A stretch of 64,000 bases of DNA from Duganella sp. Leaf126 (GCF_001423125.1 NZ_LMNW01000031.1:182528-246527), one strand, 5' to 3'. Positions 46,902 through 56,056 are shown, numbered from the stretch's first letter. The notes: generated by a model not told the origin, from the sequence alone. Translations and numbers: made by a program.

Positions 46902-47885
46902 ATGGATAGCGACACCTCGCTGGACCTGCTGCACAGCGTGCTCAACGCCGTCACCCTGGGCGCCGTGGTGCTCGACCAGGATCGCCGCATCGTGCTGTGG
47001 AACGACTGGATGCACCGGCACGCGCAACTACCGCCGCAGCAGGCGCTCGGCGCCGACTTCCTGGCGCTGTTCCCGGCCCTGCGCGGCACGCGCGTCGATG
47101 CGGCCATCGACCAGGCGCTGCGCCACCATTTTCCGTCGCTGCTGTCGCAGTCGCTCAACAAGGCGCCGTTTCCGTTGTACGCCAGCGCTGCTGCCGCCCG
47201 CGCCGATGAGCGCCTGCAGCAGGCGGTGGCGATCACGCCGGTGGACGTGCGCGGTGCGCCACGCCACTGCCTGATCCAGATTAGCGATGTCAGCATCGCT
47301 GTCGGCCGCGAAAAGCTGCTGCGCGAGCAGACCCTGGTGCTGCGTTCGCAAACCTTTGCCGACGGCCTGACCGGCATCGCCAACCGCCGCCATTTCGATG
47401 TCGCCATCGAACGCGAACACCGGCGTGCACGCCGCCAGGGCGCGCCGCTGTCGCTGCTGATGATCGATATCGACCACTTCAAGGCCTACAACGACCACTA
47501 TGGCCACCAGAAAGGCGACCAGTGCCTGATCCAGGTGGCCGCTGCACTGTCCGCCATGCTCAAGCGTTCTGCCGACCTGATGGCGCGCTATGGCGGCGAG
47601 GAGTTCGCCATGATCCTGCCCGACACCGACGCCGACCAGGCCAGGCAGATGGCCGAAGCGATCCGCGCCCGCGCCCAGGCGCTGGCGATTGCCCATGCCC
47701 ACACCAACGATGCCGGCCACGGCGTGGTCACGGTCAGCATCGGCGTGGCTACCCGCAGCGCCGAGTCGCCGGTCGATATCGACACCCTGATCGGCCACGC
47801 CGACCGCGCGCTGTACCGCGCCAAGAAGAACGGCCGTAACCGGGTGGAAGCGCAGCCATCCCCGTCCCGCACCCAGTGCTACTAA
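46902..47885 (+). CDS. PAS-GGDEF diguanylate cyclase
   Basis: A 327-residue cytoplasmic protein. A PAS-like sensor (about 8-130, NAVTLGAVVLDQDRRIVLWND) precedes a GGDEF domain (about 160-315) with DGLTGIANRRHFD, IDIDHFKAYND and the active site ARYGGEEFAMILP. The inhibitory I-site RxxD is present five residues before (RSAD). It should make cyclic di-GMP from two GTP and be product-inhibited. ATG 46902 follows GAGGTG; a GTG at 46896 is an alternative. Third gene of the CheY-CheC operon. Confidence 0.93.
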   Translation: MDSDTSLDLLHSVLNAVTLGAVVLDQDRRIVLWNDWMHRHAQLPPQQALGADFLALFPALRGTRVDAAIDQALRHHFPSLLSQSLNKAPFPLYASAAAARADERLQQAVAITPVDVRGAPRHCLIQISDVSIAVGREKLLREQTLVLRSQTFADGLTGIANRRHFDVAIEREHRRARRQGAPLSLLMIDIDHFKAYNDHYGHQKGDQCLIQVAAALSAMLKRSADLMARYGGEEFAMILPDTDADQARQMAEAIRARAQALAIAHAHTNDAGHGVVTVSIGVATRSAESPVDIDTLIGHADRALYRAKKNGRNRVEAQPSPSRTQCY

Positions 47886-48004
47886 CCGCCAGGAGCCCAC
47901 ACTTGCTCGCCCTCGCCAGCCTCCCACCGCCCCGGCATTTATCGGCCTTGACCCTGTCTGCGGTGCGCCCGCGCCGACACTCGCAGCGCAGCGGAGGGTA
48001 GGCG

Positions 48005-48316
48005 ATGCGCTTCAAGTTCGAGACCCGGCGCCACGGCCGCTGCCTGGCGGAAGCCGAGCACAGTGGCGACAAGATCGCCGTCGACATCTGGTGGGACCAG
48101 AACACCGATCCCAAGCGCGTGGAATACCTGCTGCACATCCAGGACCTGCCGCTGCCAAAACAGATCCCCGAAGGCGGCGCCTTGCAGGATGCCGTGCGCA
48201 TCGCCGTCAACCACTTCGAAACCTTCAAGGTCAAGGACGGCGACGACTTCGAATTCCACTGCAGCCGCATCACGATGCGCTGGAGCGGCACGCTGTATAA
48301 CAAGATGGGCGGCTGA
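48005..48316 (+). CDS. small protein of unknown function
   Basis: A 103-residue protein not recognised. GGAGGG 7 bp before the ATG supports expression. It is soluble, mixed alpha/beta, with FKFETRRHGRCLAEAEHSGDKIAVDIWWD at the start and an aromatic, basic end (FHCSRITMRWSGTLYNKMGG). No signal peptide or membrane helix. It follows the cyclase gene by 119 bp on the same strand and converges on the quinone reductase with 11 bp between the stops. Confidence 0.75.
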   Translation: MRFKFETRRHGRCLAEAEHSGDKIAVDIWWDQNTDPKRVEYLLHIQDLPLPKQIPEGGALQDAVRIAVNHFETFKVKDGDDFEFHCSRITMRWSGTLYNKMGG

Positions 48317-48327
48317 ACGCGGGGATG

Positions 48328-49107
48328 TTACGACCGGCGGTGCGCGGCAAAGCCGCTCAGTCCGGACGCCAGATCGTCGCGCAAGGTCAGTGCGGGGATT
48401 TCGTAGTCGCCCCGGTTCTGGAGCCGGAACGGAATCGGCGCGGTGGTGGACAGCGTATCGAGGCGCAGTGCCAGCTGGTGGCACAGGGCGCCAAATCCAT
48501 GCTCGTCGACCTTGCCGGTGCGGTACACCACGAACGGCGGCAGCACGTCGAAACCCGGGTAAAACAGGATGCCGTGCTGGATCGGGAACAACAGGTCGTC
48601 GATCGGGCCGTTGATGCCGCGTGCGCCGTAATGCGACGCCCAGCCGCCCGTAGTCACCATCAACATGGCGCGCTTGCCGGCCAGCTTGCCCTCGCCATAG
48701 CGGTCGCCCCAGTGCCGGTCCGAATGCTCGCCCACACCGTAGGCAAAACCGTTGGCGTACACGCGGTCCACCCAGCCCTTCAGAATGGCCGGCATCGAAA
48801 ACCACCACAGCGGAAACTGCAGGAGCACGGTATCGGCCCATAGCAGCTTGTCCTGTTCGTGCGCGATATCGGGGCTCTGCCGGCCGCTGTCGTACGCGCG
48901 GCGCGCGTCGAGCACGGGGTCGAAGCGGTCTTGCGCTGCGCCATCGAGACTATCGCGTGCGTCGAGCGCGGCTTTCCAGTCCATCGCGTACAGGTCCGAC
49001 ACCTGCACCGCGTGTCCTGCCGCCTGCAAATGGCGCACGGCGAAATCCTTGAGGGCGCCGTTGAGCGACCGCGGTTCGGGATGGGCGTAGACGATCAGAA
49101 TATTCAT
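48328..49107 (-). CDS. NAD(P)H:quinone oxidoreductase, flavodoxin-like fold
   Basis: A 259-residue protein of the NQO1/MdaB/YwrO flavodoxin_2 family: MNILIVYAHPEPRSLNGALKD at the N-terminus (flavin phosphate loop), WADTVLLQFPLWWFSMPAILKGWVDRV near 88-114 and TTGGWASHYG near 150. It uses FAD or FMN to reduce quinones by two electrons, detoxifying electrophiles. A LysR-type regulator is encoded divergently 98 bp away, with a palindrome between, the standard set-up for an inducible quinone or electrophile response. Confidence 0.9.
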   Translation of the reverse strand: MNILIVYAHPEPRSLNGALKDFAVRHLQAAGHAVQVSDLYAMDWKAALDARDSLDGAAQDRFDPVLDARRAYDSGRQSPDIAHEQDKLLWADTVLLQFPLWWFSMPAILKGWVDRVYANGFAYGVGEHSDRHWGDRYGEGKLAGKRAMLMVTTGGWASHYGARGINGPIDDLLFPIQHGILFYPGFDVLPPFVVYRTGKVDEHGFGALCHQLALRLDTLSTTAPIPFRLQNRGDYEIPALTLRDDLASGLSGFAAHRRS

Positions 49108-49176
49108 GCTGGTGCTCCGGTTAGGTGGAAAGCTGCCAGCGTAGTACGTGCGCTGATATAGTAGAAATGAATTCCT

Positions 49177-49193
49177 TCGATAACAGGTATCGA
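49177..49193. promoter_or_regulatory. palindrome between quinone reductase and LysR genes
   Basis: TCGATA-N5-TATCGA lies 13 bp before the regulator's first ATG. LysR-type regulators typically bind such interrupted palindromes in the shared divergent region. Confidence 0.5.
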
Positions 49194-49205
49194 CAATATT
49201 AATAC

Positions 49206-50120
49206 ATGAGCCTTGCGATGACCGATCTCCGCCAACTGGACCTGAACCTGCTCGTCACCCTGGACGTGCTGCTGGCCGAACACAATGTCACGCGTGCAGC
49301 GCGCCGCCTGCACCTGTCGCAGCCCTCGGTGAGCGTGCACCTGGCCAGGCTGCGCGAGATGTTCGGCGATCCGCTGCTGCTGCCGGGACCGCGCGGCATG
49401 CGGCCCACCGCGCGCGGCGAATCATTACGTGAACCGCTGCGCCTGGCACTCGAAGCGCTGGGACAGGCGGTGGCGCCGGCCAGCGCCTTCGACCCGGCCG
49501 TCGCCACGCAGACCTGGCGCGTGGCCGCCACCGACTATGGCGAATCGACGATCGTGCTGCCGGCGCTGGCCAGCCTGCGTCAGCAGGCGCCCGCCACCCG
49601 GCTGGCGGTGCTGGAACTGGCGCCCGACCGCATCACCCGCCAGGCCGAGCAAGGCGAGATCGACCTGGCCTTCCACACCAGCGCGGGCGCACCGCCGGGC
49701 TTGCGCCGCCGCACCCTGTTTGCCGAGCGCTACGTGCTGGCCGGCCGCATGGACCATCCGCGCCTGCAGCGCAAACCTACTCTCAAACAGTTCTGCACAC
49801 TCGAACACGTGCTGGTCTCCAACAGCGGCGGCTTTTATGGCGTCACCGACGAGGTGCTGGCGCAAGCGGGCCTGAGCCGGCGCGTGGCGCTGTCGGTGCC
49901 GCACTTTTTGTTCATGATCGCCGCGCTGGCCGCCACCGACCTGGTGGCGCTGGTGCCCGAGCGCCTGGTGCGCGGCAACCGGGCCCTGACCACCGTCGCC
50001 CCGCCGGTCGCAGTGCCCGGCTACGAGATGGCGATGCTGTGGCACGAACGCGCCCACCGCGATCCGGCGCATCAGTGGTTGCGGGCGCAGGTACAGCATG
50101 CGGTGATGCCGGTGAGCTGA
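49206..50120 (+). CDS. LysR-family transcriptional regulator
   Basis: A 304-residue regulator. The winged helix-turn-helix (about 8-67) reads LDLNLLVTLDVLLAEHNVTRAARRLHLSQPSVSVHLARLREMFGDPLLL. The effector-binding domain follows (about 95-300), in the NodD/NahR-like subgroup. ATG 49206 or 49218 may be used. It probably controls the divergent quinone oxidoreductase gene and itself. Confidence 0.93.
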   Translation: MSLAMTDLRQLDLNLLVTLDVLLAEHNVTRAARRLHLSQPSVSVHLARLREMFGDPLLLPGPRGMRPTARGESLREPLRLALEALGQAVAPASAFDPAVATQTWRVAATDYGESTIVLPALASLRQQAPATRLAVLELAPDRITRQAEQGEIDLAFHTSAGAPPGLRRRTLFAERYVLAGRMDHPRLQRKPTLKQFCTLEHVLVSNSGGFYGVTDEVLAQAGLSRRVALSVPHFLFMIAALAATDLVALVPERLVRGNRALTTVAPPVAVPGYEMAMLWHERAHRDPAHQWLRAQVQHAVMPVS

Positions 50121-50339
50121 ATGCTTTTGGCCGGAATCCAGGCGGCACTCCGGGTAAAATCAACGCTCCTTTCGGCGCTGGAAGGATATGCCGAAGCGCA
50201 GGGCATCGGCTATCAAACCCTGATCAACGCCGCGCTGCGCAAGGCGATGCAGTCGGCAAAAGGCGCGCCGCTGACGGTGGCCAGCTTGCGCACGGTGCTC
50301 AGGCAAGAGCTGGCAGCCATCGGGAACCAGAGCGCCTGA
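50121..50339 (+). CDS. small ribbon-helix-helix protein (BrnA-antitoxin-like C-terminus)
   Basis: A 72-residue protein whose ATG follows the LysR stop directly. The stretch LLSALEGYAEAQGIGYQTLINAALRKAM matches the ribbon-helix-helix end of BrnA antitoxins (consensus GxGYQTxINxxLR). BrnA is usually 85-100 residues with a longer N-terminus and is preceded by a BrnT toxin gene, neither of which is here. It may be a solitary small DNA-binding protein or a remnant. The ribosome site is weak. A terminator follows at once. Confidence 0.5.
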   Translation: MLLAGIQAALRVKSTLLSALEGYAEAQGIGYQTLINAALRKAMQSAKGAPLTVASLRTVLRQELAAIGNQSA

Positions 50340-50341
50340 CG

Positions 50342-50372
50342 AAAAAAAACGACGCGCGCAGCGTCGTTTTTT
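50342..50372. terminator. bidirectional Rho-independent terminator
   Basis: ACGACGC (50349-50355), loop GCGCA, GCGTCGT (50361-50367), flanked by A8 on the left and T6 on the right. It serves both the small RHH gene and the converging eda. Confidence 0.9.
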
Positions 50373-50394
50373 GATCGGCACCCGGTTGCGGCGC

Positions 50395-51021
50395 TTAGAT
50401 CCGCAGTCCGCTGGCCGCCTTGGCCAGGTCGGTGATGCGGTCCCAGTCGCCGGCGGCAATCGCGTCTTTCGGGGTCAGCCACGAGCCGCCCACGCAGGCC
50501 ACGTTTTTCAGCTTGAGGAACTGGCCGGCCGTCTCCTGCGAAATGCCGCCGGTCGGACAGAAGGTCACGTCCGGCAGCGGGCCGCTGATGGCGCTGAGCA
50601 TGCCGGCGCCGCCGGCCGGCACGGCCGGGAACAGCTTGAGCTGCTGGAAGCCGTGCTCGCGCGCAGCCATCACTTCCGACGGCGTCATCACGCCCGGCAG
50701 CAGCGGCAGGCCGCTCGATTTGGCGGCCTGGATCAGCGCAGGCGTCAGGCCCGGCGAGACGCCGAACACGGCGCCGGCGTCGCGCGCGGCAGCGAATTCC
50801 TCGGGCTGGGTCAGGGTGCCGACGCCGACGATGGCGCCTTCCACCTCGGCCATGGCGCGGATGGCGCCCAGGCCGTGCTTGGTCCGCAGGGTCACTTCCA
50901 GCACCCGGATGCCGCCGGCCACCAGCGCCTTGGCCAGTGGTACCGCGTGTTCGGGTTCGTCGATCGCGATCACGGGGATCACGGCGGAAGTACGCATAAT
51001 GTCGAGCAGGGTCATGGTCAT
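50395..51021 (-). CDS. eda: 2-dehydro-3-deoxy-6-phosphogluconate aldolase (KDPG/KHG aldolase)
   Basis: A 208-residue class-I aldolase cleaving KDPG to pyruvate and glyceraldehyde 3-phosphate, the last Entner-Doudoroff step. The catalytic Glu is in LEVTLRT (about 42), the Schiff-base Lys in QLKLFPA (about 130), and the phosphate loop in CPTGGIS and VGGSWL. The 2-bp gap after edd shows that edd and eda are one transcript. A terminator follows. Confidence 0.97.
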   Translation of the reverse strand: MTMTLLDIMRTSAVIPVIAIDEPEHAVPLAKALVAGGIRVLEVTLRTKHGLGAIRAMAEVEGAIVGVGTLTQPEEFAAARDAGAVFGVSPGLTPALIQAAKSSGLPLLPGVMTPSEVMAAREHGFQQLKLFPAVPAGGAGMLSAISGPLPDVTFCPTGGISQETAGQFLKLKNVACVGGSWLTPKDAIAAGDWDRITDLAKAASGLRI

Positions 51022-51023
51022 GA

Positions 51024-52946
51024 TTACACTTCTTTCTTCATCGAGAAATCTTCATCGGAACCCGGCACGGTGTTACCGACCGGCTCTTTGTCATGCAGGC
51101 CCACCACGGTCGGGATCGGCGACGGCAGCGGGAAGGTGGTGGCGCCCGTTTCCGCTTCGGAGACGCTGTGACGGAACATGGCGAACAGTTCGCGACCCAT
51201 GCCCACGCCGTTCGGCGTCAGGTCGGCGGTGGCCTGCTCGCGCGCATTCCAGGTGCTGGCCTCCACCTTGGCTTCGAGCGTGCCGGTACGGGCGCACACG
51301 CGGATGATGTCGCCGTCACGCACGCGGCCCAGCGGACCGCCGGCCAGGATTTCCGGCGACACGTGGATCGCGGCCGGCACCTTGCCCGACGCGCCCGACA
51401 TGCGGCCGTCGGTCACCAGCGCCACGTGGCGGCCGGCGTCCTGCAGGTTGGCCAGCGCCGGCGTCAGCGCGTGCAGTTCGGGCATGCCGTTGGCGCGCGG
51501 TCCCTGGAAGCGCAGCACGGCCACGAAGTCGCGGTCGAGCTGACCGGCCTTGTACGCTTCCATGAAATCTTCCTGCGAATTGAACACCAGCGCCGGCGCT
51601 TCCACGGTCTGGTGCTCGGGCTTGACGGCCGACACCTTCATCACGGCGCGACCGAGATTGCCCTTGACCAGCACGGTGCCGCCGTCGGGCGAGAACGGTG
51701 CAGTAATCTTGCGCAGCACCGCCTCGTCGCCCGACTGCTCGGGCGCCGCTTTCCACACCACACCCTGGCCGCCTTCGCCAAGGAACGGTTCGGTGCAGTG
51801 GGCGCGCAGGCCCTTGCCGAGGATGGTGGTGACGTCGTCATGTAGCAGGCCGCCGTCGAGCAGCTCGCGGATCACGAAACCGGTGCCGCCGGCCGCGTGG
51901 AAGTGGTTGACGTCGGCGTTGCCGTTCGGGTAGATGCGGGTCAGCAGCGGCACCACTTTCGACAGCTCGTCGAAATCGTCCCAGTCGATCACGATGCCGG
52001 CCGCCTTGGCGATCGCCACCAGGTGCAGCGTGTGGTTGGTGGAGCCGCCGGTCGTCAGCAGCGCGACGATGGCGTTGACGATCGACTTTTCATCGACCAC
52101 GTGGCCGACCGGCAGATACTCGTCCGACTGGGCCGTGATCACGGCGGCGCGGCGCGCGGCGGCCTTGGTCAGCTCGGCGCGCAGCGGCGTGTTCGGGGTG
52201 ATGAAGGCGGCGCCCGGCAGGTGCAGGCCCATCACTTCCATCAGCATCTGGTTGCTGTTGGCGGTGCCGTAGAAGGTGCAGGTGCCGGCGCCGTGGTACG
52301 ACTGCGACTCGCCTTCGAGCAGTTCGGCGCGGCCGACCTTGCCCTGCGCGTACAGCTGGCGGATCTTGGCTTTCTCGGAGTTGGACAGGCCGGTGGTCAT
52401 CGGGCCGGCCGGCACGAACACGGCCGGCAAATGGCCGAAGTGCAGCGCGCCGATCAGCAGGCCCGGCACGATCTTGTCGCACACGCCCAGGTACACGGCC
52501 GCATCGAACATATTGTGCGACAGCGCGATGGCGGTGGACATGGCGATCGCGTCGCGCGAGAACAGCGACAGTTCCATGCCGGGCTGGCCTTGCGTGACGC
52601 CGTCGCACATGGCAGGCGTGCCGCCGGCAAACTGGGCCACCGCGCCGACTTCGCGCACGGCCTCCTTGATCAGCGCCGGGAAGCCCTCGAACGGCTGGTG
52701 CGCCGACAGCATGTCGTTGTAAGCGGAAACGATGGCCACCGACGGCTTTTTCAGCTCCTTCAGGGCGAGCTTGTCGTTGGCCGGAAAGGCGGCAAATCCG
52801 TGCGCCAGGTTGGTACACGCCAGCGTGCCGCGCTGCACGCCCTTCACGCGCGCAGCGTCGAGGTGCGCGAGATAAGCCCCGCGCGACGGTTTGCTACGTG
52901 AAATGATGCGCTCGGTGACGGATTTCAGTACGGGATGCAAGGCCAT
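51024..52946 (-). CDS. edd: 6-phosphogluconate dehydratase
   Basis: A 640-residue IlvD/Edd-family dehydratase forming KDPG from 6-phosphogluconate. Cluster-binding cysteines are in [28 protein letters not shown] and the [14 protein letters not shown] motif. IlvD is about 560-615 residues, and the [14 protein letters not shown]-terminus is specific for Edd. It starts the edd-eda transcript; a HexR-like box lies 61-75 bp before the ATG. Confidence 0.97.
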   Translation of the reverse strand: MALHPVLKSVTERIISRSKPSRGAYLAHLDAARVKGVQRGTLACTNLAHGFAAFPANDKLALKELKKPSVAIVSAYNDMLSAHQPFEGFPALIKEAVREVGAVAQFAGGTPAMCDGVTQGQPGMELSLFSRDAIAMSTAIALSHNMFDAAVYLGVCDKIVPGLLIGALHFGHLPAVFVPAGPMTTGLSNSEKAKIRQLYAQGKVGRAELLEGESQSYHGAGTCTFYGTANSNQMLMEVMGLHLPGAAFITPNTPLRAELTKAAARRAAVITAQSDEYLPVGHVVDEKSIVNAIVALLTTGGSTNHTLHLVAIAKAAGIVIDWDDFDELSKVVPLLTRIYPNGNADVNHFHAAGGTGFVIRELLDGGLLHDDVTTILGKGLRAHCTEPFLGEGGQGVVWKAAPEQSGDEAVLRKITAPFSPDGGTVLVKGNLGRAVMKVSAVKPEHQTVEAPALVFNSQEDFMEAYKAGQLDRDFVAVLRFQGPRANGMPELHALTPALANLQDAGRHVALVTDGRMSGASGKVPAAIHVSPEILAGGPLGRVRDGDIIRVCARTGTLEAKVEASTWNAREQATADLTPNGVGMGRELFAMFRHSVSEAETGATTFPLPSPIPTVVGLHDKEPVGNTVPGSDEDFSMKKEV

Positions 52947-53006
52947 GGTGATTCCTTATCGATGAACTTCGCGGTGACTAATTCGGCGAACTGATGCGGT
53001 TAATTA

Positions 53007-53021
53007 TGAAATTTTACTACA
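53007..53021 (-). promoter_or_regulatory. HexR box candidate, edd-eda promoter
   Basis: Minus-strand TGTAGTAAAATTTCA, close to the HexR consensus TGTARTNNNATTACA. It is one of four alike boxes in this cluster and covers a likely -10 region. The rest of the 289-bp edd-pgi gap shows no gene. Confidence 0.65.
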
Positions 53022-53163
53022 AAACGGCGCAGCCATCGATTTTTCGTGTCGACTTCGCGATATCCACAGGGCTGGCTGGCTATTTCAATGAAATCGGCTA
53101 GCTGATTACTACGCAAGAAAGCCTGCTTTTCGCCGCGAGAAAATTCCATAATCTCAACAGAAC

Positions 53164-53178
53164 CGTAGTGAATTTACC
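53164..53178 (+). promoter_or_regulatory. HexR box candidate, pgi promoter
   Basis: CGTAGTGAATTTACC, 58-72 bp before the pgi ATG. It overlaps the -35 position expected for the TATTAT at about 53190. Confidence 0.6.
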
Positions 53179-53235
53179 GCTTTTTCCTGTATTATTCAGC
53201 CATCTTATTCTTTCTTCCAATCGACGCCCAACACT

Positions 53236-54885
53236 ATGCGCCAACCTGCCCTTACCTCGACCGCCAGCTACCAAGCCCTTGCAGCCCACGCCGTTGACGC
53301 CCGCCAGTGGCAGATGCGCCAGCTGTTTGCCGACAATGCCCAGCGCTTCCCGCAACTGACGGTCGATGCTGCCGGCCTGTTCCTCGATTATTCCAAGAAC
53401 CGCCTCGACGCCGACACCGTCGCCCGGCTGGTGGAACTGGCGCGCGAACGCGGCGTGGAAGCGCAGCGCGACGCCATGCTGCGTGGTGACAAAATCAATC
53501 TTACCGAACATCGTGCCGTGCTGCATACGGCGCTGCGTTTGCCGCGCGGAAAAAGCCTGGTGGTCGACGGCCGCGACGTGGTGCCCGACGTGCACGCCGT
53601 GCTCGACCAGATGCGCGACTTCACCGACAAGGTGCGCAGCGGCGCCTGGCTCGGCTACAGCGGCAAGCCGATCACCGACATCGTCAACATCGGCATCGGC
53701 GGCTCGGACCTGGGTCCGAAGATGGCGGTGCTGGCGCTGCGCTCGTTCGCCCATCCGCGCCTGACCATGCATTTCGTCTCCAATGTCGATGGTCACGACA
53801 TGGACGCCGCGCTGGCCCGGGTCAACCCGGATACCACGCTGTTCATCATCGCCTCGAAGACCTTCACCACGGCCGAGACCATGCTTAACGCGAATACGGC
53901 GCGCAACTGGTTCCTGCAGTCGGCCGGCGAGGCCGACCTGGCGCGCCACTTCGTGGCCGTCTCCACCAATCTGCAAGCGGTGCAGGCGTTCGGCATCGAC
54001 CCGGCCAATATGTTCCCGTTCTGGGACTGGGTCGGCGGCCGGTATTCGGTGTGGTCGGCGATCGGCCTGTCGGTGGCGCTGGCAGTCGGTTTCGGCTACT
54101 TCAGCGATTTCCTGGCTGGCGCCCACGCCATGGACGAGCACTTCCGCGAAGCGCCGCTGGAACAGAACATGCCGGTGCTGCTGGCCATGATCGGTTTCTG
54201 GAACCGCGAGTTCCTCGATGCCGGTTCGCTGTCGATCGCGCCGTACCACCAGGATCTGAACCGCTTTCCGGCCTACCTGCAGCAGCTCGACATGGAAAGC
54301 AATGGCAAGCGCGTCACGCGCGGCGGCGCGGCGATCGATACGGCCACCTGCCCGGTGGTGTGGGGCGAATGCGGCACCAATGCCCAGCACGCGTACTTCC
54401 AGCTGCTGCACCAGGGTACCGACATCACGCCGATCGACTTCATCGCCGCGCTGCGCGCCACCCACGACCTGGCCGGCCACCACGACGCGCTGCTGGCCAA
54501 CTGCTTCGCCCAGTCGGAAGCCTTCATGACCGGCAAGACCGGCGACGAAGTGCGCGCCGACCTGGCCGCGCAACAATTGTCCGCGACCGAGATCGAGGAA
54601 CTGGTGCCGCACAAGACCTTCCCCGGCAACCGGCCGTCGAATACCATCCTGATGGATCAGCTGACGCCACGCACGCTGGGCGCCCTGATCGCGCTGTACG
54701 AGCACAAGACCTTCGTGCAGGGCGTGATCTGGGACGTCAACAGCTTCGACCAGTGGGGCGTGGAGCTGGGCAAGGTGCTGGCGAAGCATATCCAGGCCGA
54801 ACTGCAGGGCGAGGTCCAGCCGGCGCGCCACGACAGCTCGACCAACGGCCTGATCGCCATGGCGAAAGCGGCGCAGCACCTGTGA
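53236..54885 (+). CDS. pgi: glucose-6-phosphate isomerase
   Basis: A 549-residue, full-length phosphoglucose isomerase interconverting glucose 6-phosphate and fructose 6-phosphate. Signatures: [15 protein letters not shown] (about 87), [17 protein letters not shown] (about 153), [23 protein letters not shown] (about 196), [15 protein letters not shown] (about 260) and GVELGKVLA near the end. Catalytic Glu, His and Lys regions are intact. Here it probably recycles fructose 6-phosphate from the Entner-Doudoroff and pentose routes into glucose 6-phosphate, and a HexR box precedes it. Confidence 0.98.
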   Translation: MRQPALTSTASYQALAAHAVDARQWQMRQLFADNAQRFPQLTVDAAGLFLDYSKNRLDADTVARLVELARERGVEAQRDAMLRGDKINLTEHRAVLHTALRLPRGKSLVVDGRDVVPDVHAVLDQMRDFTDKVRSGAWLGYSGKPITDIVNIGIGGSDLGPKMAVLALRSFAHPRLTMHFVSNVDGHDMDAALARVNPDTTLFIIASKTFTTAETMLNANTARNWFLQSAGEADLARHFVAVSTNLQAVQAFGIDPANMFPFWDWVGGRYSVWSAIGLSVALAVGFGYFSDFLAGAHAMDEHFREAPLEQNMPVLLAMIGFWNREFLDAGSLSIAPYHQDLNRFPAYLQQLDMESNGKRVTRGGAAIDTATCPVVWGECGTNAQHAYFQLLHQGTDITPIDFIAALRATHDLAGHHDALLANCFAQSEAFMTGKTGDEVRADLAAQQLSATEIEELVPHKTFPGNRPSNTILMDQLTPRTLGALIALYEHKTFVQGVIWDVNSFDQWGVELGKVLAKHIQAELQGEVQPARHDSSTNGLIAMAKAAQHL

Positions 54886-54900
54886 CCGCAGGCACCCGGT

Positions 54901-55004
54901 CCGTCATTCTCGCGCACGCGAGGATTCATATGATCGTCAACGACATTGTCCAGGCAAACTATGCACAGTCGTCCTATGGATCCCCGCGTGCGCGGGGATG
55001 ACGG
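54901..55004. repeat. paired REP-like inverted repeat between pgi and the SMP-30 gene
   Basis: The left arm CCGTCATTCTCGCGCACGCG and the right arm ending GCGTGCGCGGGGATGACGG are 30-bp inverted repeats with three mismatches or so. It matches 44970-45058 in design. It lies in the 137-bp gap between two same-strand genes, so it may lower downstream expression. Confidence 0.8.
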
Positions 55005-55022
55005 ACTTGAGGATAACGAAAA

Positions 55023-55952
55023 ATGGAAAATACGCCCATCATTCAAGTCGCCTACGACGCCGTCATGCAAACCGGCGAATCGCCGCTGTGGCATGCCGAT
55101 GAACAGGTGCTGTACTGGGTCGATATTCCGGCGCGCACCGTGCACCGGCTCGACCCCGCCAGCGGCGCGCATCATGAATGGCTGCTCGAGAGCGAGCCGG
55201 CCAGCTTGGCGATTGCCGACCGCAAAGGCCTGATCGTTGCCACCCGCAAGGGCGTGCTGCACCTCGATACAGCCAGCACGGCATCAAGCGCCACCGACGT
55301 CCGTACCGCCGAAGTGCGCACCACCATGATTGCCCCCGCCCCCTACGACACGGCCATCACCCGCTTCAACGACGGCAAGGTCGATGGCGCCGGCCGCTAC
55401 TGGATCGGCACCATCTACGAGCCGCGCGACCGGCCGGCCGCCGAGATGTATGTGCTGGAAAAAGGCCGGCTGCGCCGCGCCTGGGCCGGCGGCATGACCA
55501 ATTCCAACGGCCTCGCCTTCAGCCCCGACCAGCGCACCATGTACCACGCCGATACCAGCGCCCACCTGCTGCGCCGCTTCGACTACGATGTGGCGAGCGG
55601 CACCGTGGGCGAGGAACGGGTGTTCCGGCAGTTCTCGGCCGACAAGGCCAGCAATTACGGCGGCCGCCCGGACGGCGGCGCCGTCGACAGCGAAGGCAAC
55701 TACTGGAGCGCGCTGTTCGAGGGCGCCCGGCTGGTCAAGCTCTCGCCACAGGGCGAGGTGCTGGCCGAGCTCGCGCTGCCGGTGCGCTGCCCGACCATGG
55801 TCGCGTTCGGCGGCCCCAACCTGCGCACGCTGTACGTGACCAGCGCCGGCGCCCGGCCGGCCGAAGAACTGGCACAATACCCGTTCAGCGGCAAGCTGCT
55901 GGCCCTGCAGGTGGACGTGGCCGGACGGCCGGAACCGGCCTACCGTGCGTAA
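55023..55952 (+). CDS. SMP-30/gluconolactonase-family lactonase
   Basis: A 309-residue six-bladed beta-propeller of the SMP-30/regucalcin type. Metal ligands fit: Glu in TGESPLWHADEQVLYWVD, Asn in ITRFNDGKVDGAGRYWIGT, Asn in TNSNGLAFSPDQRTMYHAD and Asp in GRPDGGAVDSEGNYW. The family opens sugar lactones. Located between pgi and zwf, it is a natural candidate to hydrolyse 6-phosphogluconolactone or gluconolactone; no standard 6-phosphogluconolactonase (Pgl/DevB) gene is in the window. Weak ribosome site. Confidence 0.9.
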   Translation: MENTPIIQVAYDAVMQTGESPLWHADEQVLYWVDIPARTVHRLDPASGAHHEWLLESEPASLAIADRKGLIVATRKGVLHLDTASTASSATDVRTAEVRTTMIAPAPYDTAITRFNDGKVDGAGRYWIGTIYEPRDRPAAEMYVLEKGRLRRAWAGGMTNSNGLAFSPDQRTMYHADTSAHLLRRFDYDVASGTVGEERVFRQFSADKASNYGGRPDGGAVDSEGNYWSALFEGARLVKLSPQGEVLAELALPVRCPTMVAFGGPNLRTLYVTSAGARPAEELAQYPFSGKLLALQVDVAGRPEPAYRA

Positions 55953-55973
55953 CACGGGCAACTGCCGGCCGAA

Positions 55974-55988
55974 TGTAGTAAAGTTTCT
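55974..55988 (+). promoter_or_regulatory. HexR box candidate 1, zwf promoter
   Basis: TGTAGTAAAGTTTCT, the distal of two boxes before zwf, 32 bp from the second (three helical turns). Confidence 0.55.
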
Positions 55989-56005
55989 TGCCTTTTGCAT
56001 TTCAG

Positions 56006-56020
56006 CGTAGTAAATTTACA
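56006..56020 (+). promoter_or_regulatory. HexR box candidate 2, zwf promoter
   Basis: CGTAGTAAATTTACA, near-palindromic and the best match of the four. It ends 36 bp before the zwf ATG. Confidence 0.65.
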
Positions 56021-56056
56021 CATCAACCCTCACGCTTTTTTACCTCAGATCTCACT

